A stretch of DNA of 64,000 bases from Silene conica (Eukaryota > Streptophyta > Magnoliopsida > Caryophyllales > Caryophyllaceae): the NCBI GenBank assembly GCA_029255685.2, contig CM055313.2, forward strand, positions 29,260,579 through 29,324,578, read 5' to 3'. Position 1 is the stretch's first letter. Every line of letters begins with the position of its first letter. The notes under the pieces are model-generated. The model ran no database searches, had not been told where the DNA came from, and saw only the letters and a list, made by a program, of their open reading frames with translations. Below, piece after piece: positions 46,957-59,639 of the stretch. A program made the translations under genes and the position numbers.

Positions 46957-47850
46957 GATCAACCAAATTTCTAGAATGTAATCATATTACCCCACTTCAC
47001 CAACGTAATAAGGTTTTCACCCCAGTTTAGCCGAGCCTACTCCCTTATGAAGAAGATCCTTCGCGGGTTTTATACTTTTGGTAACGCTATGTCTCAATTT
47101 TAGAATATCGTAAGAGATCTTGTCAATTTATTATCTATCTCCTTTAAGTGAACTAAATCGGTGAATTATGGATAAATTGATTGACACGGAGTGGGACTCG
47201 AAACTCGATATGCATGTTTAAGTTGATGGCAATTTGGCAATGCATGCAACATACAAAATAAATGCTAAACATAATAAAACTCCTAGTATGGCCTTTCCTA
47301 AAATAGAAAACAATGTAAATTAAAAATTGGAAACCAACTCCTTGGTCCCTTGATCTTCATTTGCGGCACGCATCCCAAGGCCAACTCCGTCTTGGTCGGA
47401 ACTCCTTCCCGAAATGGCACCAACTCCAAGGAATCTCCGGAATTACAAATAATTACAAATTTTCTATCTATTTTATACATTATAAAATAAAATAACAAAA
47501 TAAAGTGATACGAGATCACATTTAATTACAACCAAATCGATAACCCTTACATTACGGGAAATTACATAATTCAAAATTATATAACAATAAATATATGACA
47601 TTCATTCAAAAACAATGTAAAGCATCAAATATAAATAATATGTTGATTTTAATGCCAAATCGCCCTAATACAATTTATTAGTCATAACTCATCCGGTTTT
47701 ATGGAATTCGCAATTTAACTTTTAAAATGCCTTAATTTTAAAACAAAAATCGTATGACTTGGACCCGTCGACCCATGACGAAGGATAAGATCGACCCGCA
47801 TGAATTGAATAAGGTAAAACTCGGTCAATGTACATACCTTCTGTTTTGGT
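46957..47850 (-). mobile_element. Copia element 2, continuation on the right of the gypsy insertion
   Basis: The sequence resumes directly after the GTCGA duplication and is non-coding, as expected for the leader side of a minus-strand copia. Where it ends is unclear; no second LTR was recognised before 48.6 kb. Confidence 0.5.
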
Positions 47851-47864
47851 CATTCGGACCCGCT

Positions 47865-48116
47865 CTACCCTTCGCGGGTAGCTTCAACAGAGTAGTCTCG
47901 AAACATGGGTCGGGAGCTTTTCCCGTAAACGAACTCAGGCATGTCGTCGGTGACGGATGAAGACTCGCGGTTCAACTTGCGGCGTTTTCCGTTGTCAGAA
48001 GTTGGAACAGAGACGGCCATGGGGGTTGGTGACGGCGGTGGTGACGGAGCTTGGGAAGGAGAGGATGGTGGAGCTTGTTTCTTGTTGTGGGATCGGGTTG
48101 CACGAGATGGTCGCAT
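47865..48116 (-). CDS. Pro/Ser-rich ORF of unknown origin (83 aa)
   Basis: It begins MRPSRATRSHNKKQ, has a run rich in serine and proline (SPSQAPSPPPSPTP), a basic NGKRRKLNRE and then PEFVYGKSSRPMFRD. The GC content is higher than its surroundings. A CACGTG G-box lies about 200 bp upstream (near 48311). Downstream, AACAGAAG|GTATGT could be a splice donor. It may be the first exon of a host gene caught up in copia element 2, or an unusual leader ORF of that element. I do not recognise it. Confidence 0.3.
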   Translation of the reverse strand: MRPSRATRSHNKKQAPPSSPSQAPSPPPSPTPMAVSVPTSDNGKRRKLNRESSSVTDDMPEFVYGKSSRPMFRDYSVEATREG

Positions 48117-48359
48117 GGTGGTTTTAGTGGTGTTGATCGGAGTTTTGTGGAGGTTTGGGTTTAATTAATTTTGGAGGTTCTGAGGGAGTTTGGGAGTGAG
48201 GGAGGCAATAACGAAGGAGGTAAGTGGGGTGAGTGGTAAATGTAAGAGGGGTAGTTGGGTGAATTATGAGGAGGTTAGTAAAATTCAATGAGTTGTGGGG
48301 TTGGGTGACACGTGGTAGAGGGTTGTGGGCTCAAGGCTTCACGGCTTGAGTAAGCTAAG

Positions 48360-48942
48360 TATGTTTTTCTTTTCTTTTCTTTTTAATTTTTGTCTTATTA
48401 TGTATATATTAATATGTATAGTTATATATTTTAAAGTAAATTATAATATGTAACGTATTATTATTGTGAGATTCGGTTGTGCACAAACGTACGTGAATTG
48501 CATAACATAATTGTGTTCACATAATCTATCATTGAATACACACATAGACATGCAGCGGAGTATACGGACACAGTCATATAACCTCGTCTTAACCGTAGTC
48601 AATCATTGGGTTATTTTTGCTTTTAAGATTGATTAGGTGCCACCGATTAAACCAATTTTCAATTGCAAAGTCTCAAAGCGTTCTCTAGCTAATGTTTTAG
48701 TGAAGATATCTGCCCATTGTTTTTCCGTACTACGAAATTCCAATTTTATATTTTTCTTTTCAACATGGTCTCAAAGAAAGTGGTGTCTAATTTCAATATG
48801 TTTAGTTCTTGAGTGTTGGGCTGGATTTTTAGATATAATTATAGCACTCGTATTATAACATAAAATAGGCACATATCCTACATCAATACCATAATCATGT
48901 AATTGTTGTTTTACCCATAAAAGTTGAGAATATAGCAGTGCG
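48360..48942 (-). mobile_element. Ty1/copia element 3, end of RNase H and 3' tail
   Basis: On the minus strand the sequence encodes the end of a copia RNase H/integrase polyprotein (with SKNPAQHSRTKHIEIRHHF and ADIFTKTLA). It stops abruptly at 48942, where the CACTA transposon begins; the preceding part of the same domain is found beyond 63780. The 3' LTR was not recognised. Confidence 0.8.
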
Positions 48943-49200
48943 CACTAGTAGAAAAAAGGCTATTTGCGGCGTCAAAATAGTGGCTATTTGCGGCGTTTTT
49001 GGTGCAGCAGCAAATAAGGGGGCCACAAATAGAAAATACTATTTGCGGCGGAAAAAAAACGCCGCAAATAAAAAGCTATTTGAGGCGTTTTTCCTAAAAA
49101 ACGCCGCAAATAACAGATCTATTTGAGGCGTTTTTTAAAAAAAGCGCCGCAAATAGATGTGTTATTTGAGGCATTTTTTGGGAAAAACGCCGCAAATAGG
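48943..49200. repeat. Left terminal and subterminal repeats of the CACTA element
   Basis: At least eight copies of GCTATTTGCGGCG/TTTGAGGCGTTTTT and their complements, many as short hairpins such as GCGTTTTTC...AAAAACGCCGC. These are the usual binding sites for CACTA transposase. Confidence 0.85.
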
Positions 49201-49300
49201 TCATTAAAAAAATTTTTTTTAAATATAATAATAACTCTTAAATATATTTTTCCCCAAGAGAATCTTACATGATTTTTTGTAATTATTCTAAATATCACGT

Positions 49301-49408
49301 ACAAAATATACAATGCTCAATGGCTAATTACAACACCGATCCAATGCGGACATACAAAATATACAATGCTCAATGGCTAATTACAACACCGATCCAATGC
49401 GGACATAA
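49301..49408. repeat. ~54-bp tandem duplication
   Basis: Two near-perfect copies of a unit that contains ACAAAATATACAATGCTCAA, TGGCTAATTACAACACC and GATCCAATGCGGACAT. Confidence 0.88.
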
Positions 49409-49693
49409 AAACCGATCCAAAAGAAAACGCAGCAGTAACTCCTACGGCAATGCTCATGGTCATATTCAAAAAAACTGAACACGCTGAAACAACAACCCTG
49501 AAACGCAGCAGTAACTCTCAAAACAGACCAAGTAGAATACTGGTCTGCTCCTTTGAAACTCTGCTTATTCGTATTCCGAACACGCACTACTATAACACAA
49601 CTACAGACCAGACAGCCCAGCCACTCCCAAGCATCTTTGCCCTCCTTCCTACGCGTCCTTACCACTATTTAAACAATTCCCTGCAACACATTC

Positions 49694-51771
49694 TGTAACA
49701 CCCCCATTTATTCAAGGGCCTGAACTAGGACTCCTCAGATAAATAAGGGTGTTACCATCTCGGTTTCTCGAGGCAGTAGATACAAAGGAAGATAAACAGT
49801 ACTTTAAATTAACTTTAAACTCAAAACATGTTCTTACATATCCAAAGGTCTTAACAACATAGATAAAGTACAACTCGTTTTAAACTGACTAAGGTAAACT
49901 AGACATCTAATCTGGTCCGGATCCAAGCTCTTCCTCCCATAGCTCCCCCTTAGTCTCAGCACCTGTCAATCTGCTCCCCAATAATTGGTTCATCACAGGT
50001 GATCACGAATACACAGGGTCAACCACGAGGTTGAGTAGGGAAAACAATAATTATAACAATATAGTAAACTCCGCACCGATCCAACGCCATATATATACTC
50101 CGCACCGATCCAACACCATATATACTCCGCACCGATCCAACACCATATATACTCCGCACCGATCCAACACCATATATACTCCGCACCGATCCAACACCAT
50201 ATCACAAGACCCAATATATATATATATATATTCACATCGTAACAATGTCTCAAAAGATATAAATATCACAATATAACGTTCACATGAGATTATAACATAA
50301 ACATGCTTATTAACACATAAGAACAGATTACACATTATTGTAAACCAGTATTTTCCCCTACCTGAAATAGCAGGGATGTAGACACAATCCGAGGTATGCT
50401 TAGAAATGTTCCACTCGAAATTCGCTCCCTAAACAGATATATGTAACCAATTAAAAACTTATACGAACCCCTTACGAATCATAGTTACTATAAATGGCAA
50501 CCCCTATAAATGGAAAGTTTCCATAAATAGAAACTTTCCCAATTTAGCAACTTTCCAAAAATAGGCGTCCTCATAATCTAAATACTTCCCGACTCGTATA
50601 TCTAACTAACACGACCCGAAAACGTAAGAAGATACAACCTACTAAAAAAAAATAACATATATAAAACTAATGATAAAAATAATAGTAATAATAATAATAA
50701 AACAAAATAAAACAAAATAACCAAAACAACACAAAACAGCCGAGACACCCACAACACTCCTCACGCGATTCGAACCACCCTTCCACCACCGTGTGCCTCC
50801 CTTCGACCACCCCTGACCGCTGCCTACCTGCACCCACTACAACCCACTACCACCAGAACACAGCCACACCCCACGACACCCGCCGACATCACCTACCACG
50901 ACCTCTGAACTCAGACCAGACCACTTCACGACTCAGACCAGAGCACTTCACGACTCAGACTACCCAGAACAGACCCAAAACGACCGCTGCTGCCGCCGCC
51001 AAAACTAACCACGACTACTACCAAAACCATCTACGACAAACACACTGTAGATCCACGGTGGTACTACTGTTTAGACCTCCCCCGAGTCGCCAGTAATACC
51101 ACCCCCAAACCGACTCCCTGACCTGAACAACCAAAACTCCCTGACTCCTATTTACATTGCGATGACCAGACCTCCAAACCCCCTTCCATCGATGACACCA
51201 CCACCACCTTATCCTACCAACACCACCCCCACGACACGACCTTGACTACAAGGAAGACCATCGTGCCAACCACGCCTGACAACCACGTCCCCACACCCTT
51301 CGAATAAGAACAAAACCAGAGACACAGGAAAACACGGTAGAACAGGGGCTGTGACTTACCTATTTCACGGCCAAAACGAGGTTGTCTAGGGTGGTCTGAC
51401 CTACTGTTCCGAGCGTCCTTCCTCTTCTCTGGTATGGCGGCTAAGATCTTGGGGTGGTGGTTGTGTGTAGATTAGGGTAGAAGTAGAGTAACAGCCTAAT
51501 ATGAGATGGCATAGAGGCTGAGTGTTTTTCTTTTTGTTTTCTTAGGGTTTCAGCAACGTGGGCTGTATAGTTCACGCACAACGAGGCCCAACCTCTACCC
51601 AAGTCTCATGTGTCCGTTAGCCACAAGATCGAACCCCACCGACTACACTTATTAACTATTTAAATGAAACATCTATCAAAACTTAAAACACGATAAGTAC
51701 TATCGACACAATATTTATAAAAACAAAACTCGAACTAAACAAAATATTATCTAAAAGTTCGGGTTATTACA
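49694..51771 (-). repeat. 3' LTR of the non-coding LTR element
   Basis: 2,078 bp. It contains the 27-bp tandem array at 50068-50206 and a CA/CAC-rich stretch at 50,750-51,300. Near-identical to the right LTR. Confidence 0.93.
50068..50206. repeat. 27-bp tandem array in the left LTR
   Basis: Five copies of a unit including ACTCCGCACCGATCCAACAC and CATATAT. The same array is in the right LTR at 56129-56267. Confidence 0.9.
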
Positions 51772-54700
51772 GTCTTCCCCCCTTAAAATGAACTTCGTCC
51801 TGAAGTTCAACCACACACATATATCACCGTGCTTACAACCTATATCACCTACTTATATAGGCCCGAAACCTAAAACATCATAATAAGACAATTAACATAA
51901 GTGAACTCATTATCACGAACTATGAAGCTGCAGGGTATTACAATCTTCTCCCCTTAAAATGAACTTCGTCCCGAAGTTCACCATCCCATGGTTATTAACC
52001 TGGTTACTAGGCATGTAACAATTACAAAACAAGACACGACATAACATCTACCACCAATAAGATGCATAACATAAGTAACAGAGCCATCAAGTATATTCAA
52101 ACAATCATGACACGCCAACTAGCCATGTCAGAGCAACTAGTCATATCGTAAGCTAATAAGATTTTACAATCCTATCCTCCTTAAAACATGGTTACGTCCC
52201 CGTAACCCTATAAACATTCTAACTCATTACTCCATCTTACTCATTACTTTACCTCATAAAATCTAACTCCAAGTAACCAAGTATCGTATTCTAACAGTCG
52301 ATCCTAAGACCAAAGACAAGGGGTGAGTGAACTGGCGGAATGAACCGCAAAACAACATCTCCATCTTAACATCGATTCCCAAATTCATAAAGTATAACTC
52401 AATAACCATGGTCACTCTAGACCATAAACATAACTCGGCACGCATGCCCCATAACTCAATACTAATAACCAATCTCAATTCAATATCGTTATTGTCAAAG
52501 GTTCAAAGAACCGTGCTCAACACTTAGAGTAAAACTCTAAGCTACTCACCCACGAGTCAAGGTCAAAGAAATCGATAAATCAAACAGAATACCACTCAAC
52601 AACCTTACTATCAAAATAATCAACTTAAACTTACCAACAAAGTCAACATCTCAATACTTCTCAGACCACTAAACTTAGGAAAAAGTACTAGCTCACTTGA
52701 CAACGTATCATGGTTCAAGCTCTCATGCTAATAACAATGGATTTTCACTCTGTAAAGGACATTAAAAATGGCACTCTTGTTCCCAACTAAACAATTCAAT
52801 ATTGTCTTTATACCTCAAATCAGTCAATTACACAGGACAACTCATCTCAATATTAAACCCGTCTCACAAACAGATGATTAAACTTATTGATATAAAATCT
52901 TAATTGATACGAATCAATTACTAATAACTCAACAGAGATAAGATTAACACATAAAGCCGTCATAAATAAATAACAGTTAGCAAGTAATTCATACAAGTCG
53001 AACAATAATATTAATAATGGGATCGGTAGAATCGTGTTACGCAGTAAACAGAATCAGAATAGGTAACACTTGCATACCCTTGAAGTTTATCACAAATTTA
53101 ATATATTAACCACAATGTAAACAATCAAGAAGCTTATCTTTCATGCCTGACAAATTAAAATGTTTCATGCTCACAATCATATTATAGAAGCAATCATACT
53201 TAGGAAAGACATAGCGCACAATAAATTAACGTAATTAAACATGGGACATTGACATATGTCCAAAGGCATACATAGCTCATAGACTCACAAGATCGTTCAA
53301 CACCCCCCAGATATCAATTAGTTAACAAAATCACTTAGGTACATTTCCCACCCACTCATATTACATCCTTTATCATGAGGCTATATGACTTGCACAATAA
53401 GGGTTTTATACAATGCGCAGCTATTAACATTCAAGCAGGATTTCATCGACACCTAACTACAGAATAGTCATATTGTAAACAACCACCATAATTATCAAAC
53501 ATCAAGCTTGATCATGGTTTATCACTTTTGACAGTATTTTGAAACGTTTGAAACATTGTGACAAATTAAAAGCACGAATCCAAAACAATTTTACAAGTTA
53601 TAGGTTGAAACAATACTACACGGAGACATCCTGACCCTTCTTTACTAAAAAAAATTTCTCATATAGTTCATGAATTATACAAAAACTACCAATAACAGTA
53701 ACCGAATTCACCTGACTAGTACTTCCATAAATCATATGTCAAACAATTAATAACTTACACATCGTGATCAGATTCTAAATATAACAATATGCAATTCACT
53801 GTATGGTATAACCATATACTTGGAAAAGTTATACAGACTATAATCACATGAACTAGACAGTGATAAACCATCAACATCCGAAAGAGCATCAACCAGATTC
53901 ACATTAATCAAATATTCACAATTACGTATAACTATTATATTACTACTCTATCATGCTGACAAACTGACCAGTTAAATTCATTCTGTCACCTGACAAGACT
54001 CCACTCAGATAAACAAGCTTTTGACATCACATACGAGTAGCACATAGTTATATGAGGTCGTAAAATTGGTCATATAATTGAAACAAATCTATATTAAACT
54101 TGACGAAATAAGCAAGGTTACGCTATCATATAGTGAGGGTTCATACTCATACCATACGTCTATTATTCATGTTACTAATGCCATATCAGGATATCACGTG
54201 GTCAAATCACATAAATCACATTTGGTTAAACTTTTATATGAAACTTTTATATCTCACGATTTCAACAATTACGCAGCAACTTACCAAATCATAATTAAAT
54301 AACAGCTTAGCTAACGTGCGAGCGATCATAGCTTTTAGAAAAATATAAAGGACTAGCTAATCATAGGAAAAGAATCGAATGCATATCGCAAGGAAATTAT
54401 TTAATACCATTTCCATAACTCAATCGGTCCGGACAAGAACTTTACAGCAATTCAACAGAAAATTCGGCAACTTGCAAAAATCACAATTAGATAACGACTC
54501 CTTAAGATTTTACATGGCCTATCATCTTGAAAACGTAAACGCATATTCTGAACACTAAAGGTGGAATTATGCATAAACAATAACCAAGTTTTAAACGATT
54601 TCTTTTACACAAAGATGGGTCAAAACGGAACTGTGCAGCAACAATCCAACCACGGTCAACTAGAAGATTTATTTCACTCAGAATATAACTCATATTAACA

Positions 54701-55754
54701 TAAAACCAAAACATTGTAAAACCAACTTAGAAGGTTATCATACATAAAATTGTCATACTCATATTTGGAACACATATAAAATGACATCCTACACAAACCA
54801 GATATCATTCTGAAAATCGATTAAAACTTTGGGTTCCTTTGCAAATAAACACTACTACATCCAAACCCAACATTTCTTATTCTAGAACACGTTGACAAAC
54901 ATTTGAAGCAAAGACACCACTCTGTGCCATGTTAACATTCATTCCTCATTTCAATTGTAGTTGTCATCTAAAACACAGCAAGGTTTCGAAACTGGAAAAT
55001 AGGGTCAACTAAATAGCTTGATAGTTATACATGTGTATCAAAATAAATTAATTTCTCCCATTGCATCATCACCACTTATCCAAGTACGGAGACTTAACTA
55101 GAGACTACTATGTATCCCTTATTGATTACGAACTTCATAACAACTGTGAATGCATATAATAGCCATAAGATCTTAAGTACGGTATATGCAACACATAACT
55201 ATATACGTTCATGGCTTAGGAAACACATTCCGCATATCACTAGACATGGATTACTAATCTATATAAGTCTGATCATTCATGTTCACATACTAACAATATA
55301 TTACATAGATACGATAGTCATTCAATTCCAGCTAATTGTATGAACACTTCAACTATCAAAATCATATGATCACATCGCTCTAGCCATGGCTCAACAAATA
55401 CAACTCCCAAATTCCGATAAATTCATTTCAATCATCCATATCAATACACAGTACATATCCCACATATCCTTAATCAGAACTCACATATGACTTACCTCGT
55501 TCTTCTCCTGCAAGAACGTTAGCATAATATAACCAGGTCACTATATAGTCTACCCCACTCTTCAATTACTCTCTTTGGGTTCCCGAGACAGCACAGAAAG
55601 GGCCCAGGTTTGGTGTGAGGGGGCCCCTAACTCATCCCGTTCCTTTTTGGGGCTCCTATCAGTGTCATCTCGGGGTTCATTTTATTTGACTCTTCCTACG
55701 TTCATTATTATCCATTTGGTTTAGGCCTGAGGACCGTTCGCTCTGATACCACTT
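51772..55754 (-). other. Interior of the non-coding LTR element
   Basis: About 4 kb without any recognisable gag or pol. Near the left LTR, a block of 44 bp (TATTACA, polypurine complement, GAACTTCGTCCTGAAGTTC) appears twice, at about 51765-51808 and 51936-51979. The rest is AT-rich with scattered chance open frames. Confidence 0.7.
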
Positions 55755-57832
55755 TGTAACACCCCCATTTATTCAAGGGCCTGAACTAGGACTCCTCAGA
55801 TAAATAAGGGTGTTACCATCTCGGTTTCCCGAGGCAGTAGATACAAAGGAAGATAAACAGTACTTTAAATTAACTTTAAACTCAAAACATGTTCTTACAT
55901 ATCCAAAGGTCTTAACAACATAGATAAAGTACAACTCGTTTTAAACTGACTAAGGTAAACTAGACATCTAATCTGGTCCGGATCCAAGCTCTTCCTCCCA
56001 TAGCTCCCCCTTAGTCTCAGCACCTGTCAATCTGCTCCCCAATAATTGGTTCATCACAGGTGATCACGAATACACAGGGTCAACCACGAGGTTGAGTAGG
56101 GAAAACAATAATTATAACAATATAGTAAACTCCGCACCGATCCAACGCCATATATATACTCCGCACCGATCCAACACCATATATACTCCGCACCGATCCA
56201 ACACCATATATACTCCGCACCGATCCAACACCATATATACTCCGCACCGATCCAACACCATATCACAAGACCCAATATATATATATATATATTCACATCG
56301 TAACAATGTCTCAAAAGATATAAATATCACAATATAACGTTCACATGAGATTATAACATAAACATGCTTATTAACACATAAGAACAGATTACACATTATT
56401 GTAAACCAGTATTTTCCCCTACCTGAAATAGCAGGGATGTAGACACAATCCGAGGTATGCTTAGAAATGTTCCACTCGAAATTCGCTCCCTAAACAGATA
56501 TATGTAACCAATTAAAAACTTATACGAACCCCTTACGAATCATAGTTACTATAAATGGCAACCCCTATAAATGGAAAGTTTCCATAAATAGAAACTTTCC
56601 CAATTTAGCAACTTTCCAAAAATAGGCGTCCTCATAATCTAAATACTTCCCGACTCGTATATCTAACTAACACGACCCGAAAACGTAAGAAGATACAACC
56701 TACTAAAAAAAAATAACATATATAAAACTAATGATAAAAATAATAGTAATAATAATAATAAAACAAAATAAAACAAAATAACCAAAACAACACAAAACAG
56801 CCGAGACACCCACAACACTCCTCACGCGATTCGAACCACCCTTCCACCACCGTGTGCCTCCCTTCGACCACCCCTGACCGCTGCCTACCTGCACCCACTA
56901 CAACCCACTACCACCAGAACACAGCCACACCCCACGACACCCGCCGACATCACCTACCACGACCTCTGAACTCAGACCAGACCACTTCACGACTCAGACC
57001 AGAGCACTTCACGACTCAGACTACCCAGAACAGACCCAAAACGACCGCTGCTGCCGCCGCCAAAACTAACCACGACTACTACCAAAACCATCTACGACAA
57101 ACACACTGTAGATCCACGGTGGTACTACTGTTTAGACCTCCCCCGAGTCGCCAGTAATACCACCCCCAAACCGACTCCCTGACCTGAACAACCAAAACTC
57201 CCTGACTCCTATTTACATTGCGATGACCAGACCTCCAAACCCCCTTCCATCGATGACACCACCACCACCTTATCCTACCAACACCACCCCCACGACACGA
57301 CCTTGACTACAAGGAAGACCATCGTGCCAACCACGCCTGACAACCACGTCCCCACACCCTTCGAATAAGAACAAAACCAGAGACACAGGAAAACACGGTA
57401 GAACAGGGGCTGTGACTTACCTATTTCACGGCCAAAACGAGGTTGTCTAGGGTGGTCTGACCTACTGTTCCGAACGTCCTTCCTCTTCTCTGGTATGGCG
57501 GCTAAGATCTTGGGGTGGTGGTTGTGTGTAGATTAGGGTAGAAGTAGAGTAACAGCCTAATATGAGATGGCATAGAGGCTGAGTGTTTTTCTTTTTGTTT
57601 TCTTAGGGTTTCAGCAACGTGGGCTGTATAGTTCACGCACAACGAGGCCCAACCTCTACCCAAGTCTCATGTGTCCGTTAGCCACAAGATCGAACCCCAC
57701 CGACTACACTTATTAACTATTTAAATGAAACATCTATCAAAACTTAAAACACGATAAGTACTATCGACACAATATTTATAAAAACAAAACTCGAACTAAA
57801 CAAAATATTATCTAAAAGTTCGGGTTATTACA
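55755..57832 (-). repeat. 5' LTR of the non-coding LTR element
   Basis: 2,078 bp, same length as the left LTR. The 27-bp array is at 56129-56267. The primer binding site lies immediately to its left on the + map. Confidence 0.93.
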
Positions 57833-57963
57833 CATTCAATCCAGACCTGTTACACCAACAAACTCACGCACACCAGAAACAATCTGCTGCACAAATCAAT
57901 CCTGCATTCTTGCGTTGTGCACGTCTGCAGTAGCATGGCTAACAGACTGCCCTCAGCCCATTA

Positions 57964-58325
57964 TTAAGTCCCCCCAGGCCCAGGGGAATTGAGTGCATCT
58001 TTATAAGAAAAGGCACAAAAATTCTGATCCCTAGGCCCATCAGGAACGTTACCAACACCGCCCTGCTGTTTACCAGTGATTTTCGTTCCCCTAGCATCTG
58101 TTCCTTGTTGCCCAGAAGGCTTCAGCCCTACAGAAGAAAGCCGCTTGTGGACAACTGGCTCTCGATGCTGCTTCTGTTGCATCTGTTTCGGCCTCCATTG
58201 CTTTGTGATAGCGCCTTGAGATGGTCCTTTCCTGGTTGCTTCTGCCCCTTCCGACATTGATCCATCTCATGCCCCATGCCCTTGCATATGGAGCAATCGA
58301 TGGGTTTCCATTCAATGTTTGCCAA
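57964..58325 (-). pseudogene. Zinc-knuckle protein fragment, probably LINE ORF1-like
   Basis: On the minus strand, WKPIDCSICKGMGHEMDQCR contains a C-X2-C-X4-H-X4-C knuckle of the kind at the end of plant LINE ORF1 proteins. A basic, glutamine-rich segment follows in another frame (ending about 57964), implying a frameshift near 58230. It could instead be a captured host fragment. Confidence 0.45.
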
Positions 58326-58917
58326 GTAAAAGAGTTAGTAAAGAACCAAAAGTAAGAGTAGATAGCTGTAATAGAATAAAAAACACACAGTCATTATTCT
58401 AGAGAAAAATTCAATACAATCCTTCTTCACTTCCATCACAATCAATATCACCAACATCAAACATATATATAATTAGGTCGACACAATTTATCCCACTCCC
58501 GTTCCTCAATGTTCTGAAATCTGAGAGTCATTTAGTAAAAGAGCAGAAAACGCAGACAACAACTTATGACATTTACTCCGTATAAACTTACATCCAGGTA
58601 TTATTTCTCCAATCCAGGTATTATCATTTAGTACGGATGCAAAATCCAATTGGAGGGCTGGTTGTAGCAAAATCAATGCAGTTAACCAAATAATTAGAGA
58701 GATCAAAATCAAACTGCTACTTACTTACAACCGACTTTCTGAAATCGGATATGATCACTCAAAACATGAAACTAGATTCATCCATCCTTGACATTAACAT
58801 ACAAAACCTATAATAATCTGCCATTACTAATTGGTGCACTAAACCAAACCCATATTTTAGATCAGCAACTTGTGCAACTCCAACTTCCAATAGGTATGCC
58901 AAATTACAAAGTTTGTA

Positions 58918-59124
58918 CTCCCTCCGTCTCCGTCATTTGTTTACGTATTCACCAGTCATTTGTTTACCTTTCTAACTTGGGAATATATTTCATGAGTTAT
59001 TTGATCATTCACCCCATCTTGATTCACTTGCCATCCAACAATTATATCCAGAAATGTCTCCTCCTCCTCTTTCCTTGGTCTTTGTGCCAAAACCGGTCTT
59101 AAACAAATGACCGGGACAAGGGAG
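58918..59124. mobile_element. Stowaway MITE inside the CACTA element, complete
   Basis: 207 bp between TA duplications (58916-58917 and 59125-59126). Ends CTCCCTCCGTCTCCGTC and GACCGGGACAAGGGAG. Same length as the copy at 20427 but clearly diverged in sequence. Confidence 0.85.
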
Positions 59125-59406
59125 TACATGACATCAACTTGTAACAGGAATTAAGATTAATAAAAGAAGCATATAATTAGGGGAAAAACTGCATAAACCC
59201 CAGAAGACAGGGGTATTAGCTATAAACAAAGAAATTGAGTTAAACCCAGAAAAAAATAACTGCAAAAGATTAAAGCTTTTTACGAATAAAAAAACCTCAA
59301 TAAGATAAATGGAACATTGAACAACAATCTGAATATTAGGCCTTAACTCATAGTACAAAACTGTACTTACAACTAATATAGCATTCACAAAAGTGATTCA
59401 ACAGAC

Positions 59407-59633
59407 CTGGTAGTAAATTGAACAAAACCACATTGCTTCTCCACAGGTATCTTAACATGAACTAACTCCCCGTATTGACTAAAAGCTTGTCTCAAATGTT
59501 CTTCAGTCTTATTAGAATCCAAATTGCCAACAAAAATCTGGAACGCAAAGCTATACGTTAAAATAAGATCAGATAAGATTTTAAGTGAAACTTCTGAAAA
59601 AAAATGTACCACAGTAGTATTATTCAGATCCAC
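59407..59633 (-). pseudogene. Captured RBP45/RBP47-like gene fragment (third RRM)
   Basis: The exon at 59537-59407 lies between a TTCCAG acceptor and a CCAG|GTCTG donor. It encodes IFVGNLDSNKTEEHLRQAF, SQYGELVHVKIPV and CGFVQF, the RNP2 and RNP1 motifs of the third RNA-recognition motif of plant RBP45/47 poly(A)-binding-type proteins. Just upstream, 59633-59606 gives MDLNNTTV followed by GTACAT, matching the usual residues and intron position before this domain. So the fragment was copied as genomic DNA, introns included, not from mRNA. The rest of the gene is absent. It lies inside the CACTA element on the minus strand, next to the LARP6-like fragment. Confidence 0.85.
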
Positions 59634-59639
59634 TATTCC

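Larger units (their letters stand above)
49694..57832 (-). mobile_element. Young non-coding LTR retrotransposon (LARD type, Tekay-like)
   Basis: 8,139 bp with two 2,078-bp LTRs (49694-51771 and 55755-57832) and a 5-bp target duplication CATTC (49689-49693 and 57833-57837). It lies on the minus strand: next to the right LTR is TGGTATCAGAGC, the primer site for initiator tRNA-Met, and next to the left LTR is AAGGGGGGAAGAC, the polypurine tract. LTRs begin TGTAATAACCCGAAC, and the tract follows GGACGAAGTTCATTTT, as in plant Tekay/Del elements. The 4-kb interior has no retrotransposon domains, so it depends on a partner's proteins. I see two differences between the LTRs, so insertion was very recent, probably within the last 0.2 million years. 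It looks structurally whole. Confidence 0.93.

Noticed and set aside
47754-48168. Plus-strand open frames over the Pro/Ser-rich ORF
   Set aside because: Glycine- and valine-rich shadows of the minus-strand ORF.
48943-49200. A satellite or centromeric repeat
   Set aside because: The TTTGCGGCG motifs are confined to both ends of one element with a target duplication, which fits CACTA subterminal repeats.
50031-51096. Open frames in the LTR of the non-coding element, repeated at 56092-57157
   Set aside because: They arise from the 27-bp tandem array and a CA-rich stretch, occur in several frames and both strands, and match no retrotransposon protein.
59134-59388. 84-codon open frame beside the RBP45/47-like exon
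   Set aside because: Lies in intron-like sequence downstream of the donor and has no domain.
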